A DNA stretch of 33,669 nucleotides from an uncultured SAR86 cluster bacterium (GCA_902513515.1 CABXNE010000010.1:1-33669), one strand, 5' to 3'; shown: positions 1-8,772, numbered from the stretch's first letter. Made by a program: numbers and translations. Notes: generated from the sequence alone by a model not told the origin.

Positions 1-472
1 GCGGAACGTCCGGGTTATAAGGCAATCCAGTATTTCCCATTGATACCTTAATAAATCGATCTGGATCTTGGGCAACCATACGCAAGCCAATAAGCCCTCC
101 CCAATCTTGACCAAAAAAAGTGAGATTAGAGAAATTGTTTTCTTTTAACCAGTCACACATCCAATCTACTTGCCTTTGATAACTATAGTCCTCCCGCGCA
201 GCAGGTTTATCTGATTTTCCATATCCTGGTAAGTCTGGGGCTATAACTCTAATGCCAGCCTTGTTAAGAAAGGGGATCATGCGAGCATAGAGATAACTCC
301 ATACAGGCTGACCATGCATTGCCAAAAGCATTGGACCATCTTTTGGACCTTCATCAATATGATGAATTCTTAAATCTGTTCCATCATGGGTTTTAATAGT
401 TGTGTAATGAGGATCAAAAGAATATTCCTTTAAATTATCAAATCTCTGATCGGGCGTTCTTAATATTTCCAT
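1..472 (-). CDS. Haloalkane dehalogenase-like alpha/beta hydrolase (HLD-I-like), C-terminus cut by window edge
   Basis: Own translation from ATG at 472: MEILRTPDQRFDNLKEYSFDPHYTTI...MHGQPVWSYLYARMIPFLNKAGIRVIAPDLPGYGKSDKP...FFGQDWGGLIGLRM; resembles DhlA-type N-terminus (RTPDQRF, HGxPxWSYLY, QDWGG nucleophile elbow). Not in the supplied ORF list because it is open at the edge. Confidence 0.85.
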   Translation of the reverse strand, partial: MEILRTPDQRFDNLKEYSFDPHYTTIKTHDGTDLRIHHIDEGPKDGPMLLAMHGQPVWSYLYARMIPFLNKAGIRVIAPDLPGYGKSDKPAAREDYSYQRQVDWMCDWLKENNFSNLTFFGQDWGGLIGLRMVAQDPDRFIKVSMGNTGLPYNPDVP

Positions 473-474
473 TC

Positions 475-1515
475 CTAGTCTCTTAAAATTAAATCTTCAC
501 ATCCCGTTTTAGTTAAAAAACTTAATATTTGTTGTTGATCATCATTATTTAGAGTTTGAAACTCTTCATTAATCCATTTCAAGCATTTTGCTTGATAAGG
601 AAAACTTCGTTGCTCCCATTGAGTACCATCAATCTCAGCTGTCCAAGTCTTCTGATGGAGAGCAGTAGCATCTGCATTTGCCAATAAAACTGGTATGTAT
701 ACTTTGCTGATTTCTGCAAAAAGATGAGATAGGTTTTCTTCAGCATCCTCAAAATTAATCCAATCACCTTCATTAGGATCTAATCCGCTCATATCTTCCA
801 TTTGATCTAGCCAAGCGATGACGCGTGGTGAGATTTCATGAGCAATACTGCTAGATGTCGGATCAAAACCGATTAACTGAGTAAGTTGTCCGTAAATTGC
901 ATAATCTGAAGATGATGGACGTCTTCCAAGTATAAATGGATGCAATGAAAGGCAAGTCTCAAGCTGTCCAAGAAACCTTCTATAGCTTGCTTCAATGATA
1001 GGAGCCGTTGTCTCATTAGAGCCTACCACCCATAGACGACTTATCTGCAAATCTGAGATATATTTCTTAAAATCCAAATGAGCTTCATTGTTAAGACTGA
1101 CATCATGCATTAAAGGTAAAATTGTGCCTGCTTTTTCAATATCATCTTTAAAATGCCATCTGTAATGAAACATATATTTAGTAACCCACTCATCTCCAAA
1201 GTCCTCAAGAACATAATTTAAAAAAGCTAATTTCCTATCTGTTGGAATAACACTACGTGCAGTAAATTCATCTTCTAAATGACGAATAATTGGAGTGGAA
1301 TCAGTAATTGCTTTCTTTTGACCGTCAACATCAAAAATCATAATAGGAAGCAAAACTGGTTTTGGTTCTTCAATATTAAACTTTTTAATAAATTCTCTAG
1401 GATCGCCCCATTCAACTGCATAAGGAATCCTGCGATAACGCATTAGTGAGACCATTTTTCTGGTATATGGTGATGCGGGGTTCCCGCCAATAGGAATAGG
1501 ATTTAAACTTTTCAT
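475..1515 (-). CDS. Glutathione S-transferase-like protein (long, ~346 aa)
   Basis: N-terminal thioredoxin-fold GST pattern (SPYTRKMVSLMRYRRIPYAVEW...ITDSTPIIRHLED); start moved from ORF-track 1548 to ATG at 1515, 2 nt after the upstream stop. Confidence 0.75.
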   Translation of the reverse strand: MKSLNPIPIGGNPASPYTRKMVSLMRYRRIPYAVEWGDPREFIKKFNIEEPKPVLLPIMIFDVDGQKKAITDSTPIIRHLEDEFTARSVIPTDRKLAFLNYVLEDFGDEWVTKYMFHYRWHFKDDIEKAGTILPLMHDVSLNNEAHLDFKKYISDLQISRLWVVGSNETTAPIIEASYRRFLGQLETCLSLHPFILGRRPSSSDYAIYGQLTQLIGFDPTSSSIAHEISPRVIAWLDQMEDMSGLDPNEGDWINFEDAEENLSHLFAEISKVYIPVLLANADATALHQKTWTAEIDGTQWEQRSFPYQAKCLKWINEEFQTLNNDDQQQILSFLTKTGCEDLILRD

Positions 1516-1517
1516 TA

Positions 1518-2441
1518 CTAAAATCCTTGAGATGACATTTTTTTGCACGTCTCATTAAATTCAGCAATAGTTTCTTCAATGATTTGTGCAACCGGCTTCA
1601 CTTGATCAATTAAACCAGCTGATTGACCAGTCAGTGCAGGAGCAGCATTCATATCACCGCCAAAGTAAAGATCTTGGATATTTATCATATCAGTCATCTC
1701 CATGACTCCAGCGTCATAAATTTTTTGAGTAAATTCAGTTTTTAAAGCTCGAATACAGGGTTTAGATTTCTTATTTAAAATCCATGTTCCTTGCTCGTCT
1801 GAATCAAGAATAGAACTTTTAAAATTTTCATGGACCGGGCTTTCTTTTGAGGATACAAACCTAGTACCCATTTGCACTCCTTCTGCTCCAGCAGCAAATG
1901 CTGCAGCCATTCCTACCCCATCTACTATTCCACCCGCAGCAATGATTGGTAAATCTGTATGTTTTCTTATAGCTTGAATTAATACAATCAGACCAACCTC
2001 TTCAGGACTTTTGAAACCGCCTCCTTCGGTACCTTCAATCACCAAGCCATCAACACCTGCATCGACTGCCTTCATAGCACCAGCTAAACTTGGCACGGCA
2101 TGGAATACCTTGATTCCAGCATCTTTAAGAATATGAATATATTTCCCAGGATCACCTGCAGAAGTTGTAACAAACTTTATTTCCTGTTCTAGCACTAAGT
2201 CAATCATGCTTTCGTCTCTTAAGAACATTAAAGGTAAATTCACACCAAAAGGTTTATCTGTCAGTTTAGACATAGCCATAATCTCAGCTTTACAGTTTTC
2301 AGTTTCTCCAGATGAAGTTTCAATTATTCCAAAACCCCCCGCGTTTGAGACAGCTGAAGCAAGCTGGCTTCTTGCAATCCAGCCCATTGGCGCTTGAACG
2401 ATTGGGTATTTCACCCCCAAGATTTCAGTTACTCTGTTCAT
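1518..2441 (-). CDS. Nitronate monooxygenase / 2-nitropropane dioxygenase-family FMN TIM-barrel protein
   Basis: MNRVTEILGVKYPIVQAPMGWIA...AAGGIVDGVGMAAAFAAGAEGVQMGTRFVSSKESP; start moved from TTG 2453 to ATG 2441 outside the palindrome. Confidence 0.85.
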   Translation of the reverse strand: MNRVTEILGVKYPIVQAPMGWIARSQLASAVSNAGGFGIIETSSGETENCKAEIMAMSKLTDKPFGVNLPLMFLRDESMIDLVLEQEIKFVTTSAGDPGKYIHILKDAGIKVFHAVPSLAGAMKAVDAGVDGLVIEGTEGGGFKSPEEVGLIVLIQAIRKHTDLPIIAAGGIVDGVGMAAAFAAGAEGVQMGTRFVSSKESPVHENFKSSILDSDEQGTWILNKKSKPCIRALKTEFTQKIYDAGVMEMTDMINIQDLYFGGDMNAAPALTGQSAGLIDQVKPVAQIIEETIAEFNETCKKMSSQGF

Positions 2442-2449
2442 AATAACTA

Positions 2450-2478
2450 ACAATATCTATTGACATAAATTATGTCAA
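2450..2478 (-). promoter_or_regulatory. Sigma70-type promoter for NMO-GST-HLD operon
   Basis: On the minus strand TTGACA (2478-2473) - 17 nt - TATTGT (2455-2450). Confidence 0.6.
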
Positions 2479-2485
2479 TAGATAT
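2453..2485. promoter_or_regulatory. Perfect 33-bp palindrome (16-bp arms, 1-nt centre), probable TetR operator
   Basis: atatctattgacataaAttatgtcaatagatat; each base pairs symmetrically about 2469; lies between NMO-like and TetR genes. Confidence 0.85.
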
Positions 2486-2488
2486 ATT
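2460..2488 (+). promoter_or_regulatory. Sigma70-type promoter for tetR-like gene
   Basis: TTGACA (2460-2465) - 17 nt - TATATT (2483-2488). Confidence 0.7.
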
Positions 2489-2498
2489 CAAAAGATAT

Positions 2499-3065
2499 AT
2501 GACTAAGCAAGACGGAAGAACATTACGAAGCGTTAAAAGCCAAAAACTGATTGTTGACGCTGTTATCAAATTAATTAGAGAGGGCAATCTAGAGCCTACA
2601 GCTCAAATAGTTGCTGATAAATCTGGCGTTGGAATAAGGACCGTGTTCAGACAATTTGATGACATGGAAAACCTTCTTAAATCAGTAGATTCTGAATTAA
2701 GCAAGGACTATAACTTTGAAGTTAAATTTGATCCTGCTTCCCCCTTCAATGATCGTCTTACAACTGTTATAAATTTCCTAAATTCAGGTTACAAAAAACA
2801 CAAATTAGTAATATTCATGACTGTTTCAAATATGTGGAAATATAAATTCTTACAAGAAAATTACATGAGCTATCAAAAGAAAATAAAACAAAAAACGGAG
2901 GAAGTGATTCCTGAGGTGTTAAATTTTGATAATGAATCACAAAATCTGTTTCACGCAACTTTGTCCTTTGCTTTGTGGACAAGATTACAAGGGCAAGGCT
3001 TAAGCAAAGATCAAATTAAAAGTGCAATGTTCAGGCAATGCATAATGATCTTAAATGAAAATTAA
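2499..3065 (+). CDS. TetR-family transcriptional regulator
   Basis: MTKQDGRTLRSVKSQKLIVDAVIKLIREGNLEPTAQIVADKSGVGIRTVFRQF: TetR N-terminal HTH. ORF track starts at 2472, inside the palindrome and upstream of the predicted TSS; ATG 2499 preferred. Confidence 0.85.
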   Translation: MTKQDGRTLRSVKSQKLIVDAVIKLIREGNLEPTAQIVADKSGVGIRTVFRQFDDMENLLKSVDSELSKDYNFEVKFDPASPFNDRLTTVINFLNSGYKKHKLVIFMTVSNMWKYKFLQENYMSYQKKIKQKTEEVIPEVLNFDNESQNLFHATLSFALWTRLQGQGLSKDQIKSAMFRQCIMILNEN

Positions 3066-4870
3066 TAGCCGGCTTGCTCAGAATTGATTGTTTCAAGCCA
3101 TTCGTCATCCAAAGCTTCATAATTGCGTGAATTCGGTTTCAAACAATAGACAGGATCAGTGATTTTCCTAGTATCAAATGCTTCGTTTCTAAGATCATTT
3201 TTCTTCAACTTAAAGGTTCCCGTGGTATCCATTTCTTGAATAATTCTTATAAAAAGAGGGCGCGCATATTTAGGAAGGCTACTATCAACGTATTCTGAGA
3301 AAGCTTGCCAGTCAAAACTACTCGCATTTTCAAGACTAAAAGCAGCCATGCCAGCCCTGCCCTCGCAGCCAGGAATTTGCACTCCGTAAACATTAGACAT
3401 GTTGACATCCTTATAACCATTTAATATCTCACCGATCTCATTGGTTGAAACATTCTCTGATTTCCATCTAAAAGTATCACCCACCCTATCAACAAATTGG
3501 TAGTGTGTTTTGCCTAATGAATAACCCACATCAACTGTTTTAATTAAATCCCCGGTATTAAACCAAGCATCTCCTTCGTCAAAGACATCTCTTAAAATCT
3601 TCTTTTCAGTTGCTTGTGCATCTGTATATCCGTTAAAAACAGAATTTGGACCGATCCTAATAATTAATAAACCTGGATCATGAGTCAAGATTTTCTTACA
3701 AAAACCATCGTCGCCTTTTAAAATTTTATCTTCAGCAACATCATATTCAATAAGAGAAACATCTGCATTTGTCATGCCAATTGTTTTATCCTTGTTTAAT
3801 AGATTCATGAAGAGAGCATTGCCTTCACTTGCGCCATAAATTTCAACAATTCTGTTGACCCCAAATCTATCTTTAAAGATATCCCAAACATCTGGTCTTA
3901 AACCATTTCCAACCATAACTTTCAAAGGGTTATTTTGCTCTGCTGAGGTTGGCTCTGAGTTAGATAGATACCTACAAAGCTCACCAATATAAACCAAGGC
4001 AGTTGTATTATATTTTTGTACCTCATCCCAAAAAGAAGATGCAGAAAATTTTCTTTTAATAAAAGTTGAAGCTCCAGCCTGCACAACTGCACACAGACCT
4101 AGCATCAAACCTGTTGAGTGATATAGAGGAAGGCTATTGTGCATACAATCTGTTTCGTCAATGCGGTAACCAGCCATCTTTATATTAATTGAAGCTGCCA
4201 TAAGTTTTTGATTAGGGCAGACTGCTGCCTTTGGAACTCCTGTAGTACCAGATGTAAAAATATAACAAGCCACATCTTTTGCTCGTACTGAGTTTGTTTC
4301 TTGTAGATTCTTATCATCAGAAAGATCTAACTGAGCTTTAAGATCGATAGCCCAGTCAGGCAAAGAATACTGTTCAGTATCTTCAACCCATAAAAAATCT
4401 TCTTGTTTAGTAATATTTATTTGATCTAAGACATCCTCTAAAACATCTGCTCGCTCTGCCCCTACAATAAATTTGACAGAATCAGATGAATTAATGCAGT
4501 GGATTAAAGGGTCACCAGTTAAACTTGTGTTAATTAAAACGCCTATGGCACCAATTTTATTTAAAGCCAACAAAGTAATAACAAAGCTAGGACGATTCTC
4601 CATAAACATCACTACTCTATCGCCATGCTTTACGCCAGTTGAAACGAGATATCTTGCAAAGCTATTGGCTGCTTTATTTGTATGATCATATGTCCACATT
4701 TCATCTTCGAAATGTAAAAAAGGTCTTTCAGAAAACTTATCTGTTGTTGCTTGAAACGTATGAGCTAATGAAGCTTGATCCTCAGGGTCTGGGAATTTAT
4801 AACGCAAAACTGGAATCAAATATCTCAGCTCACCCAAAACTCTAAAAAACTCTTTGATCTTATTAAACAA
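3062..4870 (-). CDS. Long-chain acyl-CoA synthetase, FATP/FadD6-like (AMP-binding)
   Basis: AMP-binding motif YIFTSGTTGVPKAAV, EIYGASEGN, WFNTGDLI, YGVQIPGCEGRAGMAAF; TTG start preceded by GGGGAAAG. Confidence 0.85.
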   Translation of the reverse strand: MFNKIKEFFRVLGELRYLIPVLRYKFPDPEDQASLAHTFQATTDKFSERPFLHFEDEMWTYDHTNKAANSFARYLVSTGVKHGDRVVMFMENRPSFVITLLALNKIGAIGVLINTSLTGDPLIHCINSSDSVKFIVGAERADVLEDVLDQINITKQEDFLWVEDTEQYSLPDWAIDLKAQLDLSDDKNLQETNSVRAKDVACYIFTSGTTGVPKAAVCPNQKLMAASINIKMAGYRIDETDCMHNSLPLYHSTGLMLGLCAVVQAGASTFIKRKFSASSFWDEVQKYNTTALVYIGELCRYLSNSEPTSAEQNNPLKVMVGNGLRPDVWDIFKDRFGVNRIVEIYGASEGNALFMNLLNKDKTIGMTNADVSLIEYDVAEDKILKGDDGFCKKILTHDPGLLIIRIGPNSVFNGYTDAQATEKKILRDVFDEGDAWFNTGDLIKTVDVGYSLGKTHYQFVDRVGDTFRWKSENVSTNEIGEILNGYKDVNMSNVYGVQIPGCEGRAGMAAFSLENASSFDWQAFSEYVDSSLPKYARPLFIRIIQEMDTTGTFKLKKNDLRNEAFDTRKITDPVYCLKPNSRNYEALDDEWLETINSEQAGY

Positions 4871-4975
4871 TTTCTTTCCCCAAAAAAATTAAATATATTT
4901 TAGATAGATGATTCTATCAAAGATATCAATAAACGTCGCAATTCTTCTAAGGGTGCTATTTACCGATAGAGAATC

Positions 4976-6301
4976 TTAGTTCTTTTGAAAATCATAAATG
5001 CTTCCAAGCTCTAACAACTGTGTTAATTCATCTAAAAATGTGAGGGACTCTTGCATCAACTTTATATCCAATAAATCTTCAGGGTTAAGTTTATCCCTGT
5101 AATGTTTACTGACAAGCGCTCTCAAATCCATAAGTTTTTTCGGACTTAGCAAAAATTTTTTATTGACCTGATCAAACTCATCACTATTTACCACAGTTTT
5201 AAATCTAAGACAGGCTGGCCCTCCTCCATTCATCATGCTTTGACGAATATCAACAAACTCAATGTGCTTTATGGGCGATGAAGATTTAATTTCTTCAAGC
5301 CACCGCATGCAATTAAGATGATTTTGGACTTCTTCTGGCAGCAAGATCATCATCTCGTTATTCTCAACAGTAATTAATTGTGAATTAAGCAAGTAACTTG
5401 ATACAAGGTCATCGAGAGCGATATCTTCAGAGAGAATCTCAATAGGGTGAAAGCCTTTTACATGATCTTTAAGGTGATGCAAAACTCTTTCTAATTCAAC
5501 TCTATCTGCAAATGCTTCTTGATGAAAAATAAAGACCTCTTCATTTGCTAGACTAACAATATCATTATGAAAACTACCAGAATTAATGGCTTGTTCATTT
5601 TGTTTTAAAAAAAGAACTCTATCAGGATCAAGTTGATGCTGGGTTGAAACAGCTTGAGAAATTTCTTCTGCTTGGCGAGCAATAATACCTTGTTGCAACT
5701 CAAATCCTGAACTTCCATAGACAAAAATCTGAAAACCAGGCTTTAGATGTTGTGCGCTTATTCTTAGATGATTCGCAGCCCCCTCATCGCCATATCCTGA
5801 AATATGTTTAATTGGATCATGCACCTGAGCAACTCCTCCAAACATAAGTTCCAGTTGAATCTTCGTAAAGCGAGGTTCAATGGAGCGATGAAACATAGTG
5901 TTTAAATTTGCAGGGGTGATATGAATATTTTGATCATAGCTATCAATACTAGGAGAGAAAGTTGCTGCGTTGGCTGTCCACATTGATGAAGCAGAATAAA
6001 CATTTTTTAATAAAGCTGGATTTAGCTTGGCTGCTCGATTAATCACCTCTTCATCAGTCCCGCCAAAGCCAAGCGCTCTAAGCGTATTTAAGTTTGGGCG
6101 CTCATGAGGCAAGAAAAATCCCTGTGGAATGCCTTGCTCCATAATGAGCCTCATTTTATCCAAGCCTTGTAATGCAGCGGCTTGAGGGTTTGAGGTCTGA
6201 TTGAGATGTTTTTGTGAGGCTAAATTACCTTGAGATAAACCGGCATAGTTATGAGTAGGTCCAATTAAACCGTCAAAATTAATCTCCCCAGAATAAGTCA
6301 T
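4976..6301 (-). CDS. astB: N-succinylarginine dihydrolase
   Basis: FDGLIGPTHNYAGLSQGNLAS, MMNGGGPACLRFK active-site region; ORF adjacent to astD and astA. Confidence 0.95.
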   Translation of the reverse strand: MTYSGEINFDGLIGPTHNYAGLSQGNLASQKHLNQTSNPQAAALQGLDKMRLIMEQGIPQGFFLPHERPNLNTLRALGFGGTDEEVINRAAKLNPALLKNVYSASSMWTANAATFSPSIDSYDQNIHITPANLNTMFHRSIEPRFTKIQLELMFGGVAQVHDPIKHISGYGDEGAANHLRISAQHLKPGFQIFVYGSSGFELQQGIIARQAEEISQAVSTQHQLDPDRVLFLKQNEQAINSGSFHNDIVSLANEEVFIFHQEAFADRVELERVLHHLKDHVKGFHPIEILSEDIALDDLVSSYLLNSQLITVENNEMMILLPEEVQNHLNCMRWLEEIKSSSPIKHIEFVDIRQSMMNGGGPACLRFKTVVNSDEFDQVNKKFLLSPKKLMDLRALVSKHYRDKLNPEDLLDIKLMQESLTFLDELTQLLELGSIYDFQKN

Positions 6302-7711
6302 CTATAATTTTTTGATAATGGATGCCTTTGGCCATGCACAATAATCTGCAGCATAAAAACCTGCAGGTCTAAGGTTACCGCTCCTACCTATTCCGCCAAA
6401 TGGAAAGGCTCCGGATGCACCCGTTGTAGTTGAATTAAAATTGATGACGCCTGCATTAATTCTTTGTGAAAATCCCTCGAATAATTTTTCATTGTCTGAG
6501 ATGAGCCCTGCTGCCAAACCATATTTTGTATTATTTGCTTCTGCCACTGCATCATCAAAGGTATCTGCAAAATACACCTGCAACATGGGGCCAAAATTTT
6601 CTTCATCATAAGATTTTTTCATCCCGGTAATATTAATAAGACTAGGTGTGACCAAGTTAAATGAACCTCTAACTTTTCGTGCCTTTAGAATAGATTTAGC
6701 TCCCAGCTTAATTAGCTTATCTTGAAATCTTAAAAATCCTTCAGTTGCTTGAGGCGAGATTAATGGACCATAGTAAAGGTCTGATTCATCTGAATAGGTA
6801 AGCAATTGAACCCTCAGTTTCAATTTAGCTAAAATTTTCTTGCCGCTATTATTATTAGGAAGAATAAGGCGACGAGCACAAGTGCAACGCTGACCTGATG
6901 AAATAAATGCAGATTCAAAAATAAGATCTACTGCAGCATTGATTTTTTGAGTCGACCAAACTACCAAAGGATTATTACCCCCCAATTCTAAAGCAAGAAT
7001 TTTCTCTGGATAATCAGCCATGATTTTATTAATTTGTTTGCCCACTTTATAGCTACCAGTGAAAAGCAATCCTTTGTTTAGGAAGTGCTTACAAAGACCT
7101 TGCACTATGTCTTTGCCGCCATGAATCATATTAATCACACCAGCAGGTAATCCCGCTTTATCCCATAGCATCATCATGTACTCTGCAACCATGGGGGTTG
7201 ACTCGCTTGGCTTATAAACAATCGTATTTCCAGCAATTAGTGCCGGAGTTATGTGCCCATTGGGTAGGTGCAATGGAAAATTAAATGGCCCTACAACCGA
7301 CATGACACCATGAGATGAATGTTGAAGACTTGTCTGCATGACGCCCAGAGAATTTTTTTCAGAACCTGTGCGTTTTTTATATGCAAGAATTGAATTGTTA
7401 AGCTTGGCCAATGTAGCGACAACCTCTGAAGTAGCATCAGCAGGAGTTTTGCCGGTTTCTGTCGATATCAGCTTAGTCATTGCCAACTTATTCTTTTCAA
7501 GTAAAGCATAAAATTTTCTAATAATTTTTATTCTTGTTTGAATAGATTCAGCCGACCATCCATCATGACTTTTATGAGCAGCATGCATTGCAGCATTTAA
7601 TTGAGATGCATTGGCAAAATTCCCCTCCCAAACTATCTCACCGGTCAAAGGGTTCATGGATTTAAATGACTTGCCTTTACCCGAGGACCATTGATTGTGT
7701 AAGTAAAGCAT
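6302..7711 (-). CDS. astD: Succinylglutamate-semialdehyde dehydrogenase
   Basis: Aldehyde dehydrogenase signatures (ELGGNNPLVV, GQRCTCARRLIL, NFNSTTTGASGAFPFGGIGRSGN) and position between astA and astB. Confidence 0.92.
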   Translation of the reverse strand: MLYLHNQWSSGKGKSFKSMNPLTGEIVWEGNFANASQLNAAMHAAHKSHDGWSAESIQTRIKIIRKFYALLEKNKLAMTKLISTETGKTPADATSEVVATLAKLNNSILAYKKRTGSEKNSLGVMQTSLQHSSHGVMSVVGPFNFPLHLPNGHITPALIAGNTIVYKPSESTPMVAEYMMMLWDKAGLPAGVINMIHGGKDIVQGLCKHFLNKGLLFTGSYKVGKQINKIMADYPEKILALELGGNNPLVVWSTQKINAAVDLIFESAFISSGQRCTCARRLILPNNNSGKKILAKLKLRVQLLTYSDESDLYYGPLISPQATEGFLRFQDKLIKLGAKSILKARKVRGSFNLVTPSLINITGMKKSYDEENFGPMLQVYFADTFDDAVAEANNTKYGLAAGLISDNEKLFEGFSQRINAGVINFNSTTTGASGAFPFGGIGRSGNLRPAGFYAADYCAWPKASIIKKL

Positions 7712-8715
7712 TAGTTGACCTGCGCTAGAGAGCCTGACTTTAAATTCAAAGCTTTTGCTACTTTAGCTGATATGAAAAGCTTCTTCTTGTCTTTATCAAA
7801 AGCATAATTTTCTTTGACCACTGCAAAAGTATCAATGGATGGATTCGCGATGAAACCAAATCGATCAAAATTAATATTTTTTTTAATCACAATGGGAAGT
7901 AATTTTGCAGATTTAACCAAGGGAATATCTTTAATTTTTGCTTCCAGGCATGGCCCTCCATCCAGAACATCGATCAAACCATTAGGTCTAAAGTTTTGTT
8001 TTCTAAGCAATGAATATGCGGGCATAGCATTAGGGTGAGGTTTGCCGATAACTCTTTGCACTTTTTTTGGCATATGCTCAATGATGAAAGGATACTTAGG
8101 AATGGATTCCATAATAAAATGATTGTCTATATAGCTAATTTCATCTGCTTTAAAAAAATCAAGATTAAAAAAAGTTTTACTAAAGGAATTCCAAAAATAG
8201 GACTCATTTTTAGCATTTTTAAATCCTCTAATTTCAACAAAAAGCTTTGGATCAAAGCGTTGTTGATGAGCAGACATAAAAATAAACCTTGAAAAAGAAA
8301 GAAGCGAGCCTCGCCCCTTCCCTCGGAAAGCAGGCTTAAGAAATAAAGTTCCTAGCTCGGAATAAGGTTGCTTACATAGATGAAGAGAAAGCACATCTAA
8401 GTCCTTGGTAAAATTTAAGGATTTAGATTCAAGCTGTGAAATAGACTTCTTAAAAAAAACTGAAGGCTTCTTCAACGAAACAGATGTATAAATAGCTGAT
8501 AACCCAACTATGCGACCATTATCCTCGAGCACAAATAAATAACTATCTTGATTTGGTTTCTTAGTTTTTTTATTTCGAGATTTTTCTGACCACGAAATTC
8601 TTTCTTTAATCTCTTTAGGTGTTTTTGGCATGGTGGTCATGCCTTTACCAGAATGCTTCACTAAATGCTCAACACTCTTAAAATCTGAATTTTTTACAAG
8701 CCTTACAACTTTCAT
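7711..8715 (-). CDS. astA: Arginine N-succinyltransferase
   Basis: AstA-family features (GMTTMP, ELGTLFLKPAFRGKGRGSLLSFSRFIFM, DVLDGGPCLEA); TAATG overlap with astD. Confidence 0.9.
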   Translation of the reverse strand: MKVVRLVKNSDFKSVEHLVKHSGKGMTTMPKTPKEIKERISWSEKSRNKKTKKPNQDSYLFVLEDNGRIVGLSAIYTSVSLKKPSVFFKKSISQLESKSLNFTKDLDVLSLHLCKQPYSELGTLFLKPAFRGKGRGSLLSFSRFIFMSAHQQRFDPKLFVEIRGFKNAKNESYFWNSFSKTFFNLDFFKADEISYIDNHFIMESIPKYPFIIEHMPKKVQRVIGKPHPNAMPAYSLLRKQNFRPNGLIDVLDGGPCLEAKIKDIPLVKSAKLLPIVIKKNINFDRFGFIANPSIDTFAVVKENYAFDKDKKKLFISAKVAKALNLKSGSLAQVN

Positions 8716-8721
8716 AAAGTC

Positions 8722-8727
8722 ATTATA
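8722..8727 (-). promoter_or_regulatory. Extended -10 box upstream of astA
   Basis: Minus strand AGTTGCTATAATGACTTTATG: TGnTATAAT then 6 nt to ATG. Confidence 0.55.
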
Positions 8728-8772
8728 GCAACTATAGGGTCTAGGGAGTGGTGATTAGAATGGGATAAATTG

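Noticed and set aside
579-773. 64-aa minus-strand ORF inside GST-like gene
   Set aside because: Out-of-frame shadow ORF of the GST-like gene.
4930-4976. Possible terminator after astB (CTAAG...CTTAG)
   Set aside because: Five-base stem with a large loop and no T-run.
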